Assembly (NCBI GenBank): GCA_964384625.1
Contig: CAYLNH010000151.1
Location: forward strand, 1-17,022
Length of the DNA: 17,022 bases
From: CAYLNH01 sp964384625
GTDB taxonomy: Bacteria > Verrucomicrobiota > Lentisphaeria > JABSQK01
Reading direction: 5' to 3'
The notes under the pieces were generated by a model. The model did not search any database. It was not told the DNA's origin and was given only the letters and a program-made list of their open reading frames with translations. The position numbers were made by a program, and so were the translations under genes. Numbering within the stretch: position 1 is the stretch's first letter; each line of letters opens with the position of its first letter. This document shows positions 7,162-14,301 of this stretch, in pieces.

Positions 7162-8127
7162 CTACTTCTTCTTCCTCCGCAACTTCACCGACTTCTTGTC
7201 TTCCACAAACTCAACATAGTCGACCCGCAAGTCCAGCGTGATCGCGGCCATCGATCGGAAGGCCACACGATTCTCTTTCAGTTGGGCGACGCCGCCTGAC
7301 GCTGCCGTCTGTTTGGGTTGTGATCGTCTCGGGGTGGCACCGGGGCCTTCAAATTCTCCGCCGCCGCCGCCGCCACCGCCGCCGGGATTGGCGTCGGCAG
7401 TGCCGGCACTCATGCTCTGGGTCAAATCCTGAGCCCCCACCGTCATCTCGCGGATCACAAAGAAAAACCGGGCTTCATTAAGCTTGTTGACAAAGCGCCG
7501 GATCGTGTCGAAGTTGCCGCTGACGCGGATGCCGTATTCATAGTATTGGTAGCAGGAGCCCTTCTGCATGTCCATATTGCCGCCGTCATTACGAGTCAGC
7601 GACTTCAGCTCGTTGATGTTGGACCGACCGACAACCGTCACCAGCTCGTCGATGATCTCAAGGTGCTTCATGATTTTGGGAATCACGTTCTCGTCGGGCA
7701 GCTTGGGCTGATCGAGATACTGGCTGAAGGTGAATTTGCCGACGTCGCCGGAGAATTTAACGCCTTCGCGGTTGAGCCGGCCGCGCATGGCTTCGCAAGA
7801 CGCCTTGAGCCGCTCGACGCAGACAATGGGCGGCAACTGCTCCTCTTTTGCCGAGGGATAGCGTTTCGTGATCTCGTCGAACTTGCCCTGATACTCCGTC
7901 ACGGCATCGTCAAAGTTCTTTTTCGCCCGGGTCCGGTTCGCCTCATTCAGGGCAAAGGGGAATTTGTAGACAGCTTCCTTCTTCCTCTGGATATCCTTCA
8001 ATTCGTGTTCCCGCTTCTTGGCTTTTGAGCGGGTCGAGAGGACCAGCATGCCGAGCGCGACGGTGCCGATCAGGGTTACAATGCCGGCCGCGATAATCGC
8101 GCCGTGCCGTCTAAGTACGTCTCCCAT
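7162..8127 (-). CDS. Inner-membrane pilus-like assembly protein, PilO-like (Amuc_1100-like)
   Basis: Predicted single-pass inner-membrane protein of the pilus-like machine, with most of its 321 residues in the periplasm. One hydrophobic helix is at 9-31, a charged, coiled-coil-prone stretch at 33-90, and a segment near 196-230 (YGIRVSGNFDTIRRFVNKLN, then FFFVIREMTV) typical of the PilO/GspM-like ferredoxin fold. A nine-Gly run (249-257) and a Pro/Gln/Arg linker precede a final strand-rich part (ITLDLRVDYVEFVE) and a basic tail. Length and architecture match the Akkermansia Amuc_1100 type, and the gene lies between PilM-like and secretin genes as expected. It starts 24 nt after the PilM-like stop without a strong ribosome site. 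It could instead be the Amuc_1099 counterpart; the window has only one gene for those two positions. Confidence 0.68.
   Translation of the reverse strand: MGDVLRRHGAIIAAGIVTLIGTVALGMLVLSTRSKAKKREHELKDIQRKKEAVYKFPFALNEANRTRAKKNFDDAVTEYQGKFDEITKRYPSAKEEQLPPIVCVERLKASCEAMRGRLNREGVKFSGDVGKFTFSQYLDQPKLPDENVIPKIMKHLEIIDELVTVVGRSNINELKSLTRNDGGNMDMQKGSCYQYYEYGIRVSGNFDTIRRFVNKLNEARFFFVIREMTVGAQDLTQSMSAGTADANPGGGGGGGGGEFEGPGATPRRSQPKQTAASGGVAQLKENRVAFRSMAAITLDLRVDYVEFVEDKKSVKLRRKKK
7357..7383 (-). repeat. Poly-Gly codon run in the PilO-like gene
   Basis: Nine consecutive glycine codons (residues 249-257), almost all GGC, lie between the PilO-like domain and the C-terminal strand-rich part. It is one of several low-complexity tracts in this gene cluster and is a likely site of length variation. 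Confidence 0.85.
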
Positions 8128-8151
8128 AAAGTGCTCGTTTCCGCGTAGAGG

Positions 8152-10101
8152 TTAATCTCGCTTGATCTGAATGGGTTCTTTCAGCTTTACAACAATCTCG
8201 AAATAGCGCAGGTTCTTGACGTCCTGCCGGGGCTGTTCGTATTTCGTCAGCCGGACTTCATTGACGTCATCGGAGAAGTAACGCAGGAACTGCAGGCTTT
8301 CACGGAAGACCGCTGAAAGAGCCACAGTCTTTTCGGTTACACGATTTTCTTTGTCGGGCCCGAGGAGTGGTTCCAGGGGCGGCAGGGGGTCCTTGGGGCT
8401 TTCCTTGGCCCGGCGTTCCAACTCGACATCAAACCCGTTGAGCTGGTCTTGGGTAAAGAGGGGCCGCAGGTGCTCGCGAGTGGCCTTGTCGACTTCCGGA
8501 ATGCGCAGAGAGTATCCCTGGAGCCGGAACCATTCCACATTCTGATTCTGATTCTGATTCCGGTTGTTGTTGTTGCCGCCGCCGCCGGGCTCCATAAACA
8601 GGCCCTGCAGGCCGGTTGGGCCGCCACCGCCGCCGCCGCCGCCGCCGGAGTCGGCTTCCTCGGGGGCCTTGTCCAGGCCTTTCAGCGTCACAATCCAGAG
8701 ATCAATCGGCTTGGCCAGCTGGAGGTTGTTGAACAGACCGTTCCAGCGATACCGTGAATCAAGGACGGTTTTCAGTTCCGCGTACTTCTCAACGAATTGC
8801 TTGGCTTCCCGACGCTGGCTGTCAATCTGCTCTTTCTGAGTGATCAAGTGCAGATTGTTCTTTTTCTCGATCTTGATGCAGTCGTCGAGATTCCGCATAG
8901 TCGAATAGCTCACCAACCAGCAAACCGCCAGAATCAGCAACCACACAATACAGCTCGCCCAGATAAAGGGGACGCGTTGTTTGATCTTGCCTTCCCCGAC
9001 GATGTCGCGGGTGGTCAGCGAAATTTCAACGGGACAGGGATACAGGTGCCGCAACGCCACGCCGACGATTTCGGGGAACAGATGCGCCAGTTGGGCGAGT
9101 TCGTCCAAATCGACGCGATTGGATTTGCTGACGATCTGGAAGGCGTTGAAGTAGCCGACTTCCATACGGAGTTTTTCCGAGAAGAAGTGGTCGGTGAACG
9201 CCATCGTCGAACTGCCGCCGGCCAACAGCAGTTTGGTCGGTTTGCTGCCCTTCTGCTGCGACCGGTAGATATTGATTGTTCGGTTGATCTCGCCGTGAAG
9301 CCGCGTCATGACGTTGCGGATGATCTTGGAAATGGTCGCCGCGACTTCGGACTCAGGCTCCTCGTAGGCCCCGCCCAGGGCGACAAAGCCGTAGCGGCGC
9401 TTGAGGATTTCCGCCTCTTCCACCGTGATGCCGAACTCCTTGGCGATCTGCTGGCTGATTGCCGCGCCGGCGATCGGGATGGAACGGGCAAAATAGCGGC
9501 TGCCTTCGAGGAACAGGAGCGTGGTACACTTGCCGCCAATGTCCAACAGCATCGCACATTCCTGTTCGCCCACATAGTTTGCGCGTGCGGCGTTATACAA
9601 AGCCGCCGGCGAAAAGTCGACCGTCTGGGGCTTGAGCCCCGCCCGTTTAACCGCCTCGATGACGGATTCGACGATCTCGTTCTTGATCACGGCAAACATG
9701 ACCTCGAGTTCGTCCTCGTCTTCGTCCCGGGCGATGAGCTGGTAGTCCCAGACGACCTCTTCGATGGGGAACGGCACGTTCTGCTTGGCCTCGAACGCCA
9801 CGATCTGGCGTACGCTGGCTTCATCGTCGGTCACCGGCGGCAGCTTCACGAAACGCATGAACGCGGCCTGGCCGGAAACGCAGATGCTGGCGGACTTGCT
9901 GCTGTACTTGCCGGTCGCCAACGCCCGCTGGATCGCTTCGGAGATCACGTCTGCCCGGTTCTGCTCGGTCAGGGACTCCGAATACTCCACGTTGTCGAAG
10001 GCCAACAGGATCAGCGAGTCGTTCTGTCCGGAATCGAACTCGCCGACATGGACCGCCGTCGAACCGATGTCAATAACCAGAAACCGCTCGCGTTTTGCCA
10101 T
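8152..10101 (-). CDS. PilM-like actin-fold ATPase with C-terminal PilN-like part (Amuc_1101-like)
   Basis: Predicted cytoplasmic ATPase of the pilus-like alignment complex joined to its own membrane partner. In type IV pili, PilM binds the PilN tail and links the PilNO platform to the motor. Residues 1-350 are PilM-like, with actin-fold phosphate loops at 11-20 (DIGSTAVHVG) and 187-198 (DIGGKCTTLLFL) and an adenosine-side LLLAGGSST (291-299). A transmembrane helix follows (about 378-400), then a coiled-coil-like stretch (405-450) and a periplasmic domain resembling PilN. That domain is interrupted by nine Gly (486-494) and a GGGGNNNNRNQNQNQN tract (506-521). The 649-residue length is far above PilM alone (about 350). 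TGAGGT lies 9 nt before the ATG. It sits 30 nt after the upstream gene and 24 nt before the next. The PilM call is firm, the PilN part is by architecture. Confidence 0.85.
   Translation of the reverse strand: MAKRERFLVIDIGSTAVHVGEFDSGQNDSLILLAFDNVEYSESLTEQNRADVISEAIQRALATGKYSSKSASICVSGQAAFMRFVKLPPVTDDEASVRQIVAFEAKQNVPFPIEEVVWDYQLIARDEDEDELEVMFAVIKNEIVESVIEAVKRAGLKPQTVDFSPAALYNAARANYVGEQECAMLLDIGGKCTTLLFLEGSRYFARSIPIAGAAISQQIAKEFGITVEEAEILKRRYGFVALGGAYEEPESEVAATISKIIRNVMTRLHGEINRTINIYRSQQKGSKPTKLLLAGGSSTMAFTDHFFSEKLRMEVGYFNAFQIVSKSNRVDLDELAQLAHLFPEIVGVALRHLYPCPVEISLTTRDIVGEGKIKQRVPFIWASCIVWLLILAVCWLVSYSTMRNLDDCIKIEKKNNLHLITQKEQIDSQRREAKQFVEKYAELKTVLDSRYRWNGLFNNLQLAKPIDLWIVTLKGLDKAPEEADSGGGGGGGGGPTGLQGLFMEPGGGGNNNNRNQNQNQNVEWFRLQGYSLRIPEVDKATREHLRPLFTQDQLNGFDVELERRAKESPKDPLPPLEPLLGPDKENRVTEKTVALSAVFRESLQFLRYFSDDVNEVRLTKYEQPRQDVKNLRYFEIVVKLKEPIQIKRD
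8539..8646 (-). repeat. Low-complexity Gly/Asn/Gln codon tracts in the PilM-PilN gene
   Basis: Nine Gly codons (8620-8646) and, eleven residues later, four Gly, four Asn and an alternating Asn/Gln stretch (8539-8586) interrupt the periplasmic domain. The DNA shows trinucleotide and hexanucleotide repetition, consistent with slippage. Confidence 0.85.
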
Positions 10102-10131
10102 GATGCACTTACCTCAGGTGTTGGTCTGAAC

Positions 10132-10968
10132 TCACTCTTCCGGCTTCACAATGGTCTGCAACAAGGTGCCCTTGTTCCACTGCCAGGGAGTTTCCTGACG
10201 ATTGAGCAAGCCGTAGGACAGCTTCTTGACCTCTTCCGACACGAAAAAGCTGGCGCCCCGCTTCGACTCCCGCGGCACAAGCGCTTCGCGCGCCTTTTCT
10301 TCCTTGCGGAAATCCCGGTCGTTCTCGGTCGCCGTGCCGAAGGCAATCTCGGTGCCGTGGGAATTCATCCGGCCGATTTCACGGCCGTTGACCTTGATCC
10401 GCAGATCGATGAAGACGATGGAAGGCGAGAGCCGCTTGATGTAGCGGGTCAGCACGCGACCGTCGATGAACATGACCGCCGTGTGCTCCTCATCGCCGCA
10501 GACGTTGACGTACTTGACCTGTTTGTTCATGCGCAAGGCGTATTTCGGATCAATGTTGAAGCGTCCGTTGGTCTCCTTCACACGCGCCCCGCTCGACGGC
10601 TGGGCCAGGACCACGCGCCAGTCAAACTCCAGTTCATCCAGCCAGTATTTGTTGTCGCCCTGCTCTTGCGGCTTCGCGCGTTTCTTGTCGATCGCCTTCT
10701 TGTCGACCTTCCATTCGTACTCCAGCCGGATGAGCATCCATTCCTGGCTCGGGCTGCCGCCAATGCCGCGAATCTTGGGGAAATTGTCGTCATACTTATC
10801 TTTATCGATTTCGAGTTTCTTGATTTCGAACTCGATATCGTCCGGCTCCAGTGCCGGCGGACTGGTCACGATGGCATTTGCCGCTCGATCCTGCGCCATC
10901 ACAGCTTGCGACAGCAAGATAACCCCTACCGCCGAAATCATGAGTTTTACAAATCTCTGCATGATCAT
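10132..10968 (-). CDS. Exported pilus-cluster protein of unknown function (Amuc_1102-like)
   Basis: A 278-residue protein with an N-terminal signal peptide (about 1-25, cleavage after VMA), so probably periplasmic or surface-associated. It has no catalytic motif I recognise; the mature part is rich in alternating strand-like segments and Trp/Tyr (for example IRLEYEWKVD, VFIDLRIKVNG). It is the first gene after the main promoter and is followed 30 nt later by the PilM-like gene, the place and size expected for the Amuc_1102 type. AGGAAAGGG (10969-10977) precedes two ATGs; the first (10968) is 0-5 nt away, the second (10962, giving MQRFVKL) is better spaced, so the true start may be two codons in. 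Family membership is inferred mainly from position. Confidence 0.6.
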   Translation of the reverse strand: MIMQRFVKLMISAVGVILLSQAVMAQDRAANAIVTSPPALEPDDIEFEIKKLEIDKDKYDDNFPKIRGIGGSPSQEWMLIRLEYEWKVDKKAIDKKRAKPQEQGDNKYWLDELEFDWRVVLAQPSSGARVKETNGRFNIDPKYALRMNKQVKYVNVCGDEEHTAVMFIDGRVLTRYIKRLSPSIVFIDLRIKVNGREIGRMNSHGTEIAFGTATENDRDFRKEEKAREALVPRESKRGASFFVSEEVKKLSYGLLNRQETPWQWNKGTLLQTIVKPEE

Positions 10969-11112
10969 CCCTTTCCTGTCACAGGTTTGGTTAATCTATT
11001 CATTTCGTGCTGTACAAGGCTGAAGCGCCAATGCCGGTTAACAACGCACTCCAAGCCGCTACCGAAGAAGTTGTCTACCTTACTGCTGACCTCTCCAGTT
11101 TCAAATCCGATT

Positions 11113-11141
11113 ATTATACTGGGCCGGCTTCGACCGGTCAA
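11113..11141 (-). promoter_or_regulatory. Strong promoter of the pilus-like gene cluster
   Basis: On the minus strand TTGACC (11141-11136) and a perfect TATAAT (11118-11113) are separated by 17 nt. This is the best sigma-70-type promoter in the window. Transcription would begin near 11106, leaving a leader of about 140 nt before the first pilus gene. The -35 box overlaps the palindrome GACCGGTC (11133-11140). The promoter lies only about 15 nt beyond the floA stop. Confidence 0.75.
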
Positions 11142-11155
11142 GCACACACGTGCAT

Positions 11156-12136
11156 TCAACCGAGCACGTCCCAGAGCATTCGGTTGACAACCGCGTAAGC
11201 CGGGTCCGGACTGAGCCAGACGTTGCCCTGACGCAAAGCGGCAGCCATGTCCTTGGGAACTTCCGATTCGTTCAGGGTCTCCAGCGCGGTCATCTCTTTG
11301 ATCTTCGCCCGGTTCTCCAGACTCGCCGCCACCGCCAGGGCCCGGCGGGCCTCGGCCTTGGCCTGGGCGATCTGCTGATCCGCGTCGGCCTGGTCTTCCT
11401 GCAGTTTGGCACCGATATTCTCCAGGACATCGACATCGCCGACGTCGATCGAGACGATCTCAAATGCCGTGCCGGAGTCCAGACCCCGCGCCAGGATACG
11501 ATCTGATATGCAGTCGGGGTTCTCCAGGATCTCCTTGTGGTCGCGCACACTGCCGATGGTGGACACGATGCCCTCACCGACACGGGCGATGATTGTCTCT
11601 TCGTTGGCACCTCCGACCAGTTTCTTGATGTCGGCCCGTACCGTCACCTTGACGTTTACACCCAGTTGGATGCCGTCCCGGGCCACACCGGTGATATACT
11701 TCTGACCGGCTGACGGTACGGTTATGACGATGGGATTGACGCAGGCATTCACCGCGCGGACCACATCGCGGCCGGCAAGGTCGATGGCGCAGATGCGGTT
11801 GAAGTTGACATCGAGGTCGGCTTTGAACGCCGAGACGATCGCTTCGACCACGGCGTAGAGGTTGCCGCCGGCCAGCACATGGCTCTCCAGTTCGTCAAAG
11901 TCGGTATGGACCCCGGCTTTGTGCAGGACGATCATCTGGTCGATCAGGAATTTCGGGTTCAGCCGGCGCAGTTTCATCCCGATCATCCGTAGAATCGGGC
12001 AGTGGACACCCGAGGCTTTCGCTTGAATATAGACGGGGATGAAAGACGCGTAGTAGGCCAACGCGGCCAACGCGACGATCAAGAAGAAGGCGATTACGAG
12101 AATCACCATGATGATGGCTACTGTACTACCGCTCAA
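11156..12136 (-). CDS. floA: Flotillin-like protein FloA
   Basis: Predicted membrane scaffold that assembles into bacterial membrane microdomains and affects membrane fluidity, secretion and protease clustering. The 326-residue product has an N-terminal hydrophobic segment (6-31), the FloA core (DLAGRDVV at 119-126, DGIQLGVNVKVTVRA at 154-168, VGGANEETIIARVGEGIV at 174-191, GLDSGTAFEIVSIDVGDVDV at 218-237), and the Ala/Glu-rich coiled-coil region (240-300). Length and motifs match B. subtilis FloA/YqfA. The start codon is TTG (12134-12136), chosen because it keeps the whole membrane segment; the next ATG is codon 10 and would cut it. A GGGGTG sequence is about 9 nt upstream. The NfeD-type partner often found next to floA is not seen here. 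It lies upstream of the pilus cluster on the same strand with no T-tailed terminator between. Confidence 0.92.
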   Translation of the reverse strand: MSGSTVAIIMVILVIAFFLIVALAALAYYASFIPVYIQAKASGVHCPILRMIGMKLRRLNPKFLIDQMIVLHKAGVHTDFDELESHVLAGGNLYAVVEAIVSAFKADLDVNFNRICAIDLAGRDVVRAVNACVNPIVITVPSAGQKYITGVARDGIQLGVNVKVTVRADIKKLVGGANEETIIARVGEGIVSTIGSVRDHKEILENPDCISDRILARGLDSGTAFEIVSIDVGDVDVLENIGAKLQEDQADADQQIAQAKAEARRALAVAASLENRAKIKEMTALETLNESEVPKDMAAALRQGNVWLSPDPAYAVVNRMLWDVLG

Positions 12137-12578
12137 GGCAGTTCACCCCATCGCAACCTGTTTGTGTTTCCTCCGCCAAACGGTGGAGCGACTGTCCCGG
12201 TTCGTTTCCTCGGCGAGTAATATAACATGAGTTACCGTCAAAACCAAACCTCCCCGTAATATGACACTACTCATCCCCATGTCCAGAGCGTCTTCACAAT
12301 GTCGGCAGCGCCCGGATTGCATCCGCCGATACCGCACTTTACCTTTAGGGCCGACACAATCATCAACCGGTATCTTGCCGGGAACAATTGCGGCTCTCTG
12401 CCGGACATGAACAACAATCGCGGCAAGCCGCATGAGAAACGCAGAACGCCGCTGAAGAAGGACCATACATGCCGCGCCCGACGGAGACAGGTGGAACTGC
12501 GCGGCGCCGCGCGATTCCGGCGCCGGCCCGCCGGCCCGCGCGACGAAGGAGGGGTTCGGCCGGCCGGCCCCGTACGCG
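12137..12578. other. Divergent intergenic region between floA and the glycosyltransferase gene
   Basis: No gene is supported. A minus-strand frame (12143-12601) and a plus-strand frame (12299-12673) have no recognisable domains and Arg/Ala/Pro-rich shadow composition. The left part holds the floA promoter and a leader hairpin (12171-12177 with 12182-12188, one G-U pair, loop AAAC). No clear promoter or ribosome binding site was found for the plus-strand glycosyltransferase. Confidence 0.55.
12219..12247 (-). promoter_or_regulatory. Probable floA promoter, extended -10 type
   Basis: On the minus strand TATATT (12224-12219) is preceded by TGT, giving an extended -10. TTGGTT (12247-12242) lies 17 nt upstream as a weak -35. 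The implied leader to the TTG start is about 75 nt. Confidence 0.45.
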
Positions 12579-13352
12579 ATGACAAAGATCTCTATCATCA
12601 CCCCGGTGCTGAACGGCGCCGACTATATCCGCGAAACCGTCGAAAGCGTGCTCTCGCAAACCGGCGATTTTGAACTGGAGTACATCGTCCGCGACGGCGA
12701 ATCAACCGACGGCACGCTCGCGATCCTCAAGGACTATGACGACCGCTGCGTGGTGGTCTCCGAGAAAGACGGCTCGCCCCAGCAGGCGATCAACGCCGGC
12801 ATGGCCATGGCCACCGGCGACGTTGTCGCCTGGCTCAATGCCGACGACTGTTACGAACCGGGCGCCCTGCAGACCGTGGTCGAGACCTTCCGGAAACACC
12901 CCGACCGCCGCTGGTGCTACGGGTTCTGCTCAATCATGGATGAGAACGGCAAGGAAATCCGCCGGCCGATCACCTGGTACAAATCCATTCTCGGCTATGT
13001 CTACAGCCGGCATCTGCTGCTGTGCGTCAACTACGTCAACCAGCCTGCCACCTTCTGGACGCGCGAGTTGTGGGAAGAAACCGGCGGGCTCGACACCCAA
13101 CACAAAGCCGCCTTCGACTATCTGCTTTGGCTGAAGATGGCCCGGCGCAGCCGAGCCGCGGCGATCCGCCGGCGCCTCGCCCGCTTCCGCCGTCATCCCG
13201 GGTCAATCAGCGAAAACCAGTTCGCCCGGCAGTTCGATGAAGAACTGCGCATCGCCGGGCAATACGGCAACAGCCTGCATGTGTTCCTGCATACGCTGAA
13301 CAAGTGGGAGATCATCCTGATTTACCGCCTCCTCGGTGTCCTCGGCCGCTGA
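12579..13352 (+). CDS. Family 2 glycosyltransferase
   Basis: Predicted to transfer a sugar from a nucleotide-sugar donor to a glycan or lipid acceptor at the cytoplasmic face of the inner membrane. The 257-residue protein has the GT-A fold start (ISIITPVLNGADYIRETVES, 4-23), the nucleotide-binding segment VRDGESTDGT (37-46), the DxD-type LNADD (86-90), QPATFW (155-160), and a likely catalytic acidic region around FDYLLWLK (179-186). The C terminus has no long transmembrane helix. Donor and acceptor cannot be deduced. The ATG at 12579 begins exactly at the conserved core but lacks a clear ribosome site. Its TGA overlaps the next ATG by one base (TGATG), so translation of the deacetylase is probably coupled and both may act in one glycan pathway. 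Confidence 0.88.
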   Translation: MTKISIITPVLNGADYIRETVESVLSQTGDFELEYIVRDGESTDGTLAILKDYDDRCVVVSEKDGSPQQAINAGMAMATGDVVAWLNADDCYEPGALQTVVETFRKHPDRRWCYGFCSIMDENGKEIRRPITWYKSILGYVYSRHLLLCVNYVNQPATFWTRELWEETGGLDTQHKAAFDYLLWLKMARRSRAAAIRRRLARFRRHPGSISENQFARQFDEELRIAGQYGNSLHVFLHTLNKWEIILIYRLLGVLGR

Positions 13353-14053
13353 TGCCCAAGCCGTTTGATCAACTGCCGCTTGCCCCCGATGATCGCGTCC
13401 TGGTGCTGGCCCCGCACCCCGATGACTTCGACGCCGCGGGCATCACCCTGCGTCGACTCCACGATCGCGGCAACCCCATCCACCTGGCAGTCCTGGCGCC
13501 GGCCGCCTCCGGCGTTGAAGATGCCGACTGCCCCGGCGGCGCCGCCGCTAAAGCCGCCATCCGCGAAGCCGAGCAGCGCGAAAGCTGCCGGTTCTTCGGG
13601 TTGCCGGAAGACCGCGTCCAATTCCTGCGCCTGCCGGAGGACCGCGACGGACATCTGATCGACTCGCCCGCCGCGCGGCAGGAGGTCCTTGCCGTCCTGC
13701 GGCAGACCGCCCCGGCCCTGGTCTTCCTGCCCCACGGCAACGACACCAACGCCTGCCATCAACGCTGCTGGAGCATGTTTGAGCAGCTCCGTCCCGAACT
13801 GGCCCGCCGGCCGGCGGCACTCCTGATCCGCGACCCGAAAACCGTGAATTGCCGCATTGATGTCTACACCGGCTTCGGCCCCGACGAAGCCGCCTGGAAA
13901 GCGGCATTGCTGCGCTGCCACTGGACGCAGCACCAGCGCAATCTCCGCCGGCGGGGGATCGGCTTCGACGAGCGCATTCTGCAGGTCAACCGGGCCATTG
14001 CCGCGGAACTCGGACTGGACCTGCCCGGCGCCGAAGCCTTCGAACTGTCTTGA
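13352..14053 (+). CDS. PIG-L/LmbE-type zinc N-deacetylase
   Basis: Predicted zinc hydrolase removing acetyl groups from N-acetylglucosamine-type sugars in glycolipids, glycans or small thiols. The 233-residue length fits the family. The N-terminal motif is APHPDDFDAAG (20-30), the family's (A/P)HPDDE motif with Phe in place of Glu; H22 and D25 are the expected first metal ligands. The second motif, LPHGNDTNACH (126-136), supplies the third ligand, H136. The start at 13352 is chosen because the glycosyltransferase stop is joined to it as TGATG; a longer in-frame start at 13304 would lie inside that gene and adds a Pro/Arg-rich leader without homologous appearance. The glycosyltransferase neighbour suggests a sugar substrate. 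Family confidence is high, substrate unknown. Confidence 0.85.
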   Translation: MPKPFDQLPLAPDDRVLVLAPHPDDFDAAGITLRRLHDRGNPIHLAVLAPAASGVEDADCPGGAAAKAAIREAEQRESCRFFGLPEDRVQFLRLPEDRDGHLIDSPAARQEVLAVLRQTAPALVFLPHGNDTNACHQRCWSMFEQLRPELARRPAALLIRDPKTVNCRIDVYTGFGPDEAAWKAALLRCHWTQHQRNLRRRGIGFDERILQVNRAIAAELGLDLPGAEAFELS

Positions 14054-14091
14054 AGGCCGAACTGCCCTCTGCAAAACGCTGATAATCAAGA

Positions 14092-14114
14092 GGCTGCGAA
14101 CGCGCTGCCTTTTT
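14092..14114 (+). terminator. Possible intrinsic terminator after the deacetylase gene
   Basis: GGCTGCG (14092-14098) pairs with CGCTGCC (14103-14109) with one T-T mismatch and a four-base loop, followed by five T residues (14110-14114). It begins about 38 nt after the deacetylase stop, and it separates this pair from the tRNA. Confidence 0.5.
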
Positions 14115-14128
14115 CCGCGAGACAGGGC

Positions 14129-14156
14129 TTGACGGCCTCCTCAGCAACGGTACGTT
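14129..14156 (+). promoter_or_regulatory. Possible tRNA promoter
   Basis: TTGACG (14129-14134) and TACGTT (14151-14156) are 16 nt apart. Transcription would start a few bases before the mature tRNA 5' end at 14171. The -35 is good, the -10 moderate, and the position is right for a tRNA gene. Confidence 0.42.
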
Positions 14157-14170
14157 ATTTGTCCTTTTGC

Positions 14171-14247
14171 GGGCGATTAGCTCAGTTGGCTAGAGCACTT
14201 GCTCGACACGCAAGGGGTCGGCAGTTCAAGTCTGCCATCGCCCACCA
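14171..14247 (+). tRNA. tRNA-Val (anticodon GAC), CCA encoded
   Basis: A complete cloverleaf: acceptor GGGCGAT/ATCGCCC, D stem GCTC/GAGC, anticodon stem CTTGC/GCAAG, T stem GGCAG/CTGCC with loop TTCAAGT, discriminator A and encoded CCA. The seven-base anticodon loop is TCGACAC, so the anticodon is GAC, reading valine GUC and GUU codons. A35, C36 and A73 agree with valine identity. The base before the anticodon, position 33, is C rather than the nearly universal U, with U at position 32. All stems pair correctly, so the gene does not otherwise look like a pseudogene. It has its own terminator. Confidence 0.93.
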
Positions 14248-14248
14248 G

Positions 14249-14277
14249 GGCCGGGTTCTAAGCACCCGGCCTTTTTT
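14249..14277 (+). terminator. Intrinsic terminator of the tRNA gene
   Basis: GGCCGGGT (14249-14256) pairs perfectly with ACCCGGCC (14264-14271), with a seven-base loop, followed by six T residues (14272-14277). It begins 2 nt after the encoded CCA. There is no T-run on the opposite strand, so it serves the tRNA and not the convergent acyltransferase gene. Confidence 0.9.
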
Positions 14278-14301
14278 CTTCCAGGCGGCACCCGCCGAAA
14301 G

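Noticed and set aside
8797..11187. A 796-codon open frame on the plus strand opposite the PilM-like and Amuc_1102-like genes
   Set aside because: It spans two real genes and the promoter between floA and the pilus cluster; the composition is that of an antisense shadow.
12143..12601. A 152-codon minus-strand frame upstream of floA
   Set aside because: It covers the floA promoter and leader and part of the glycosyltransferase start, with no domain; it looks like chance openness.
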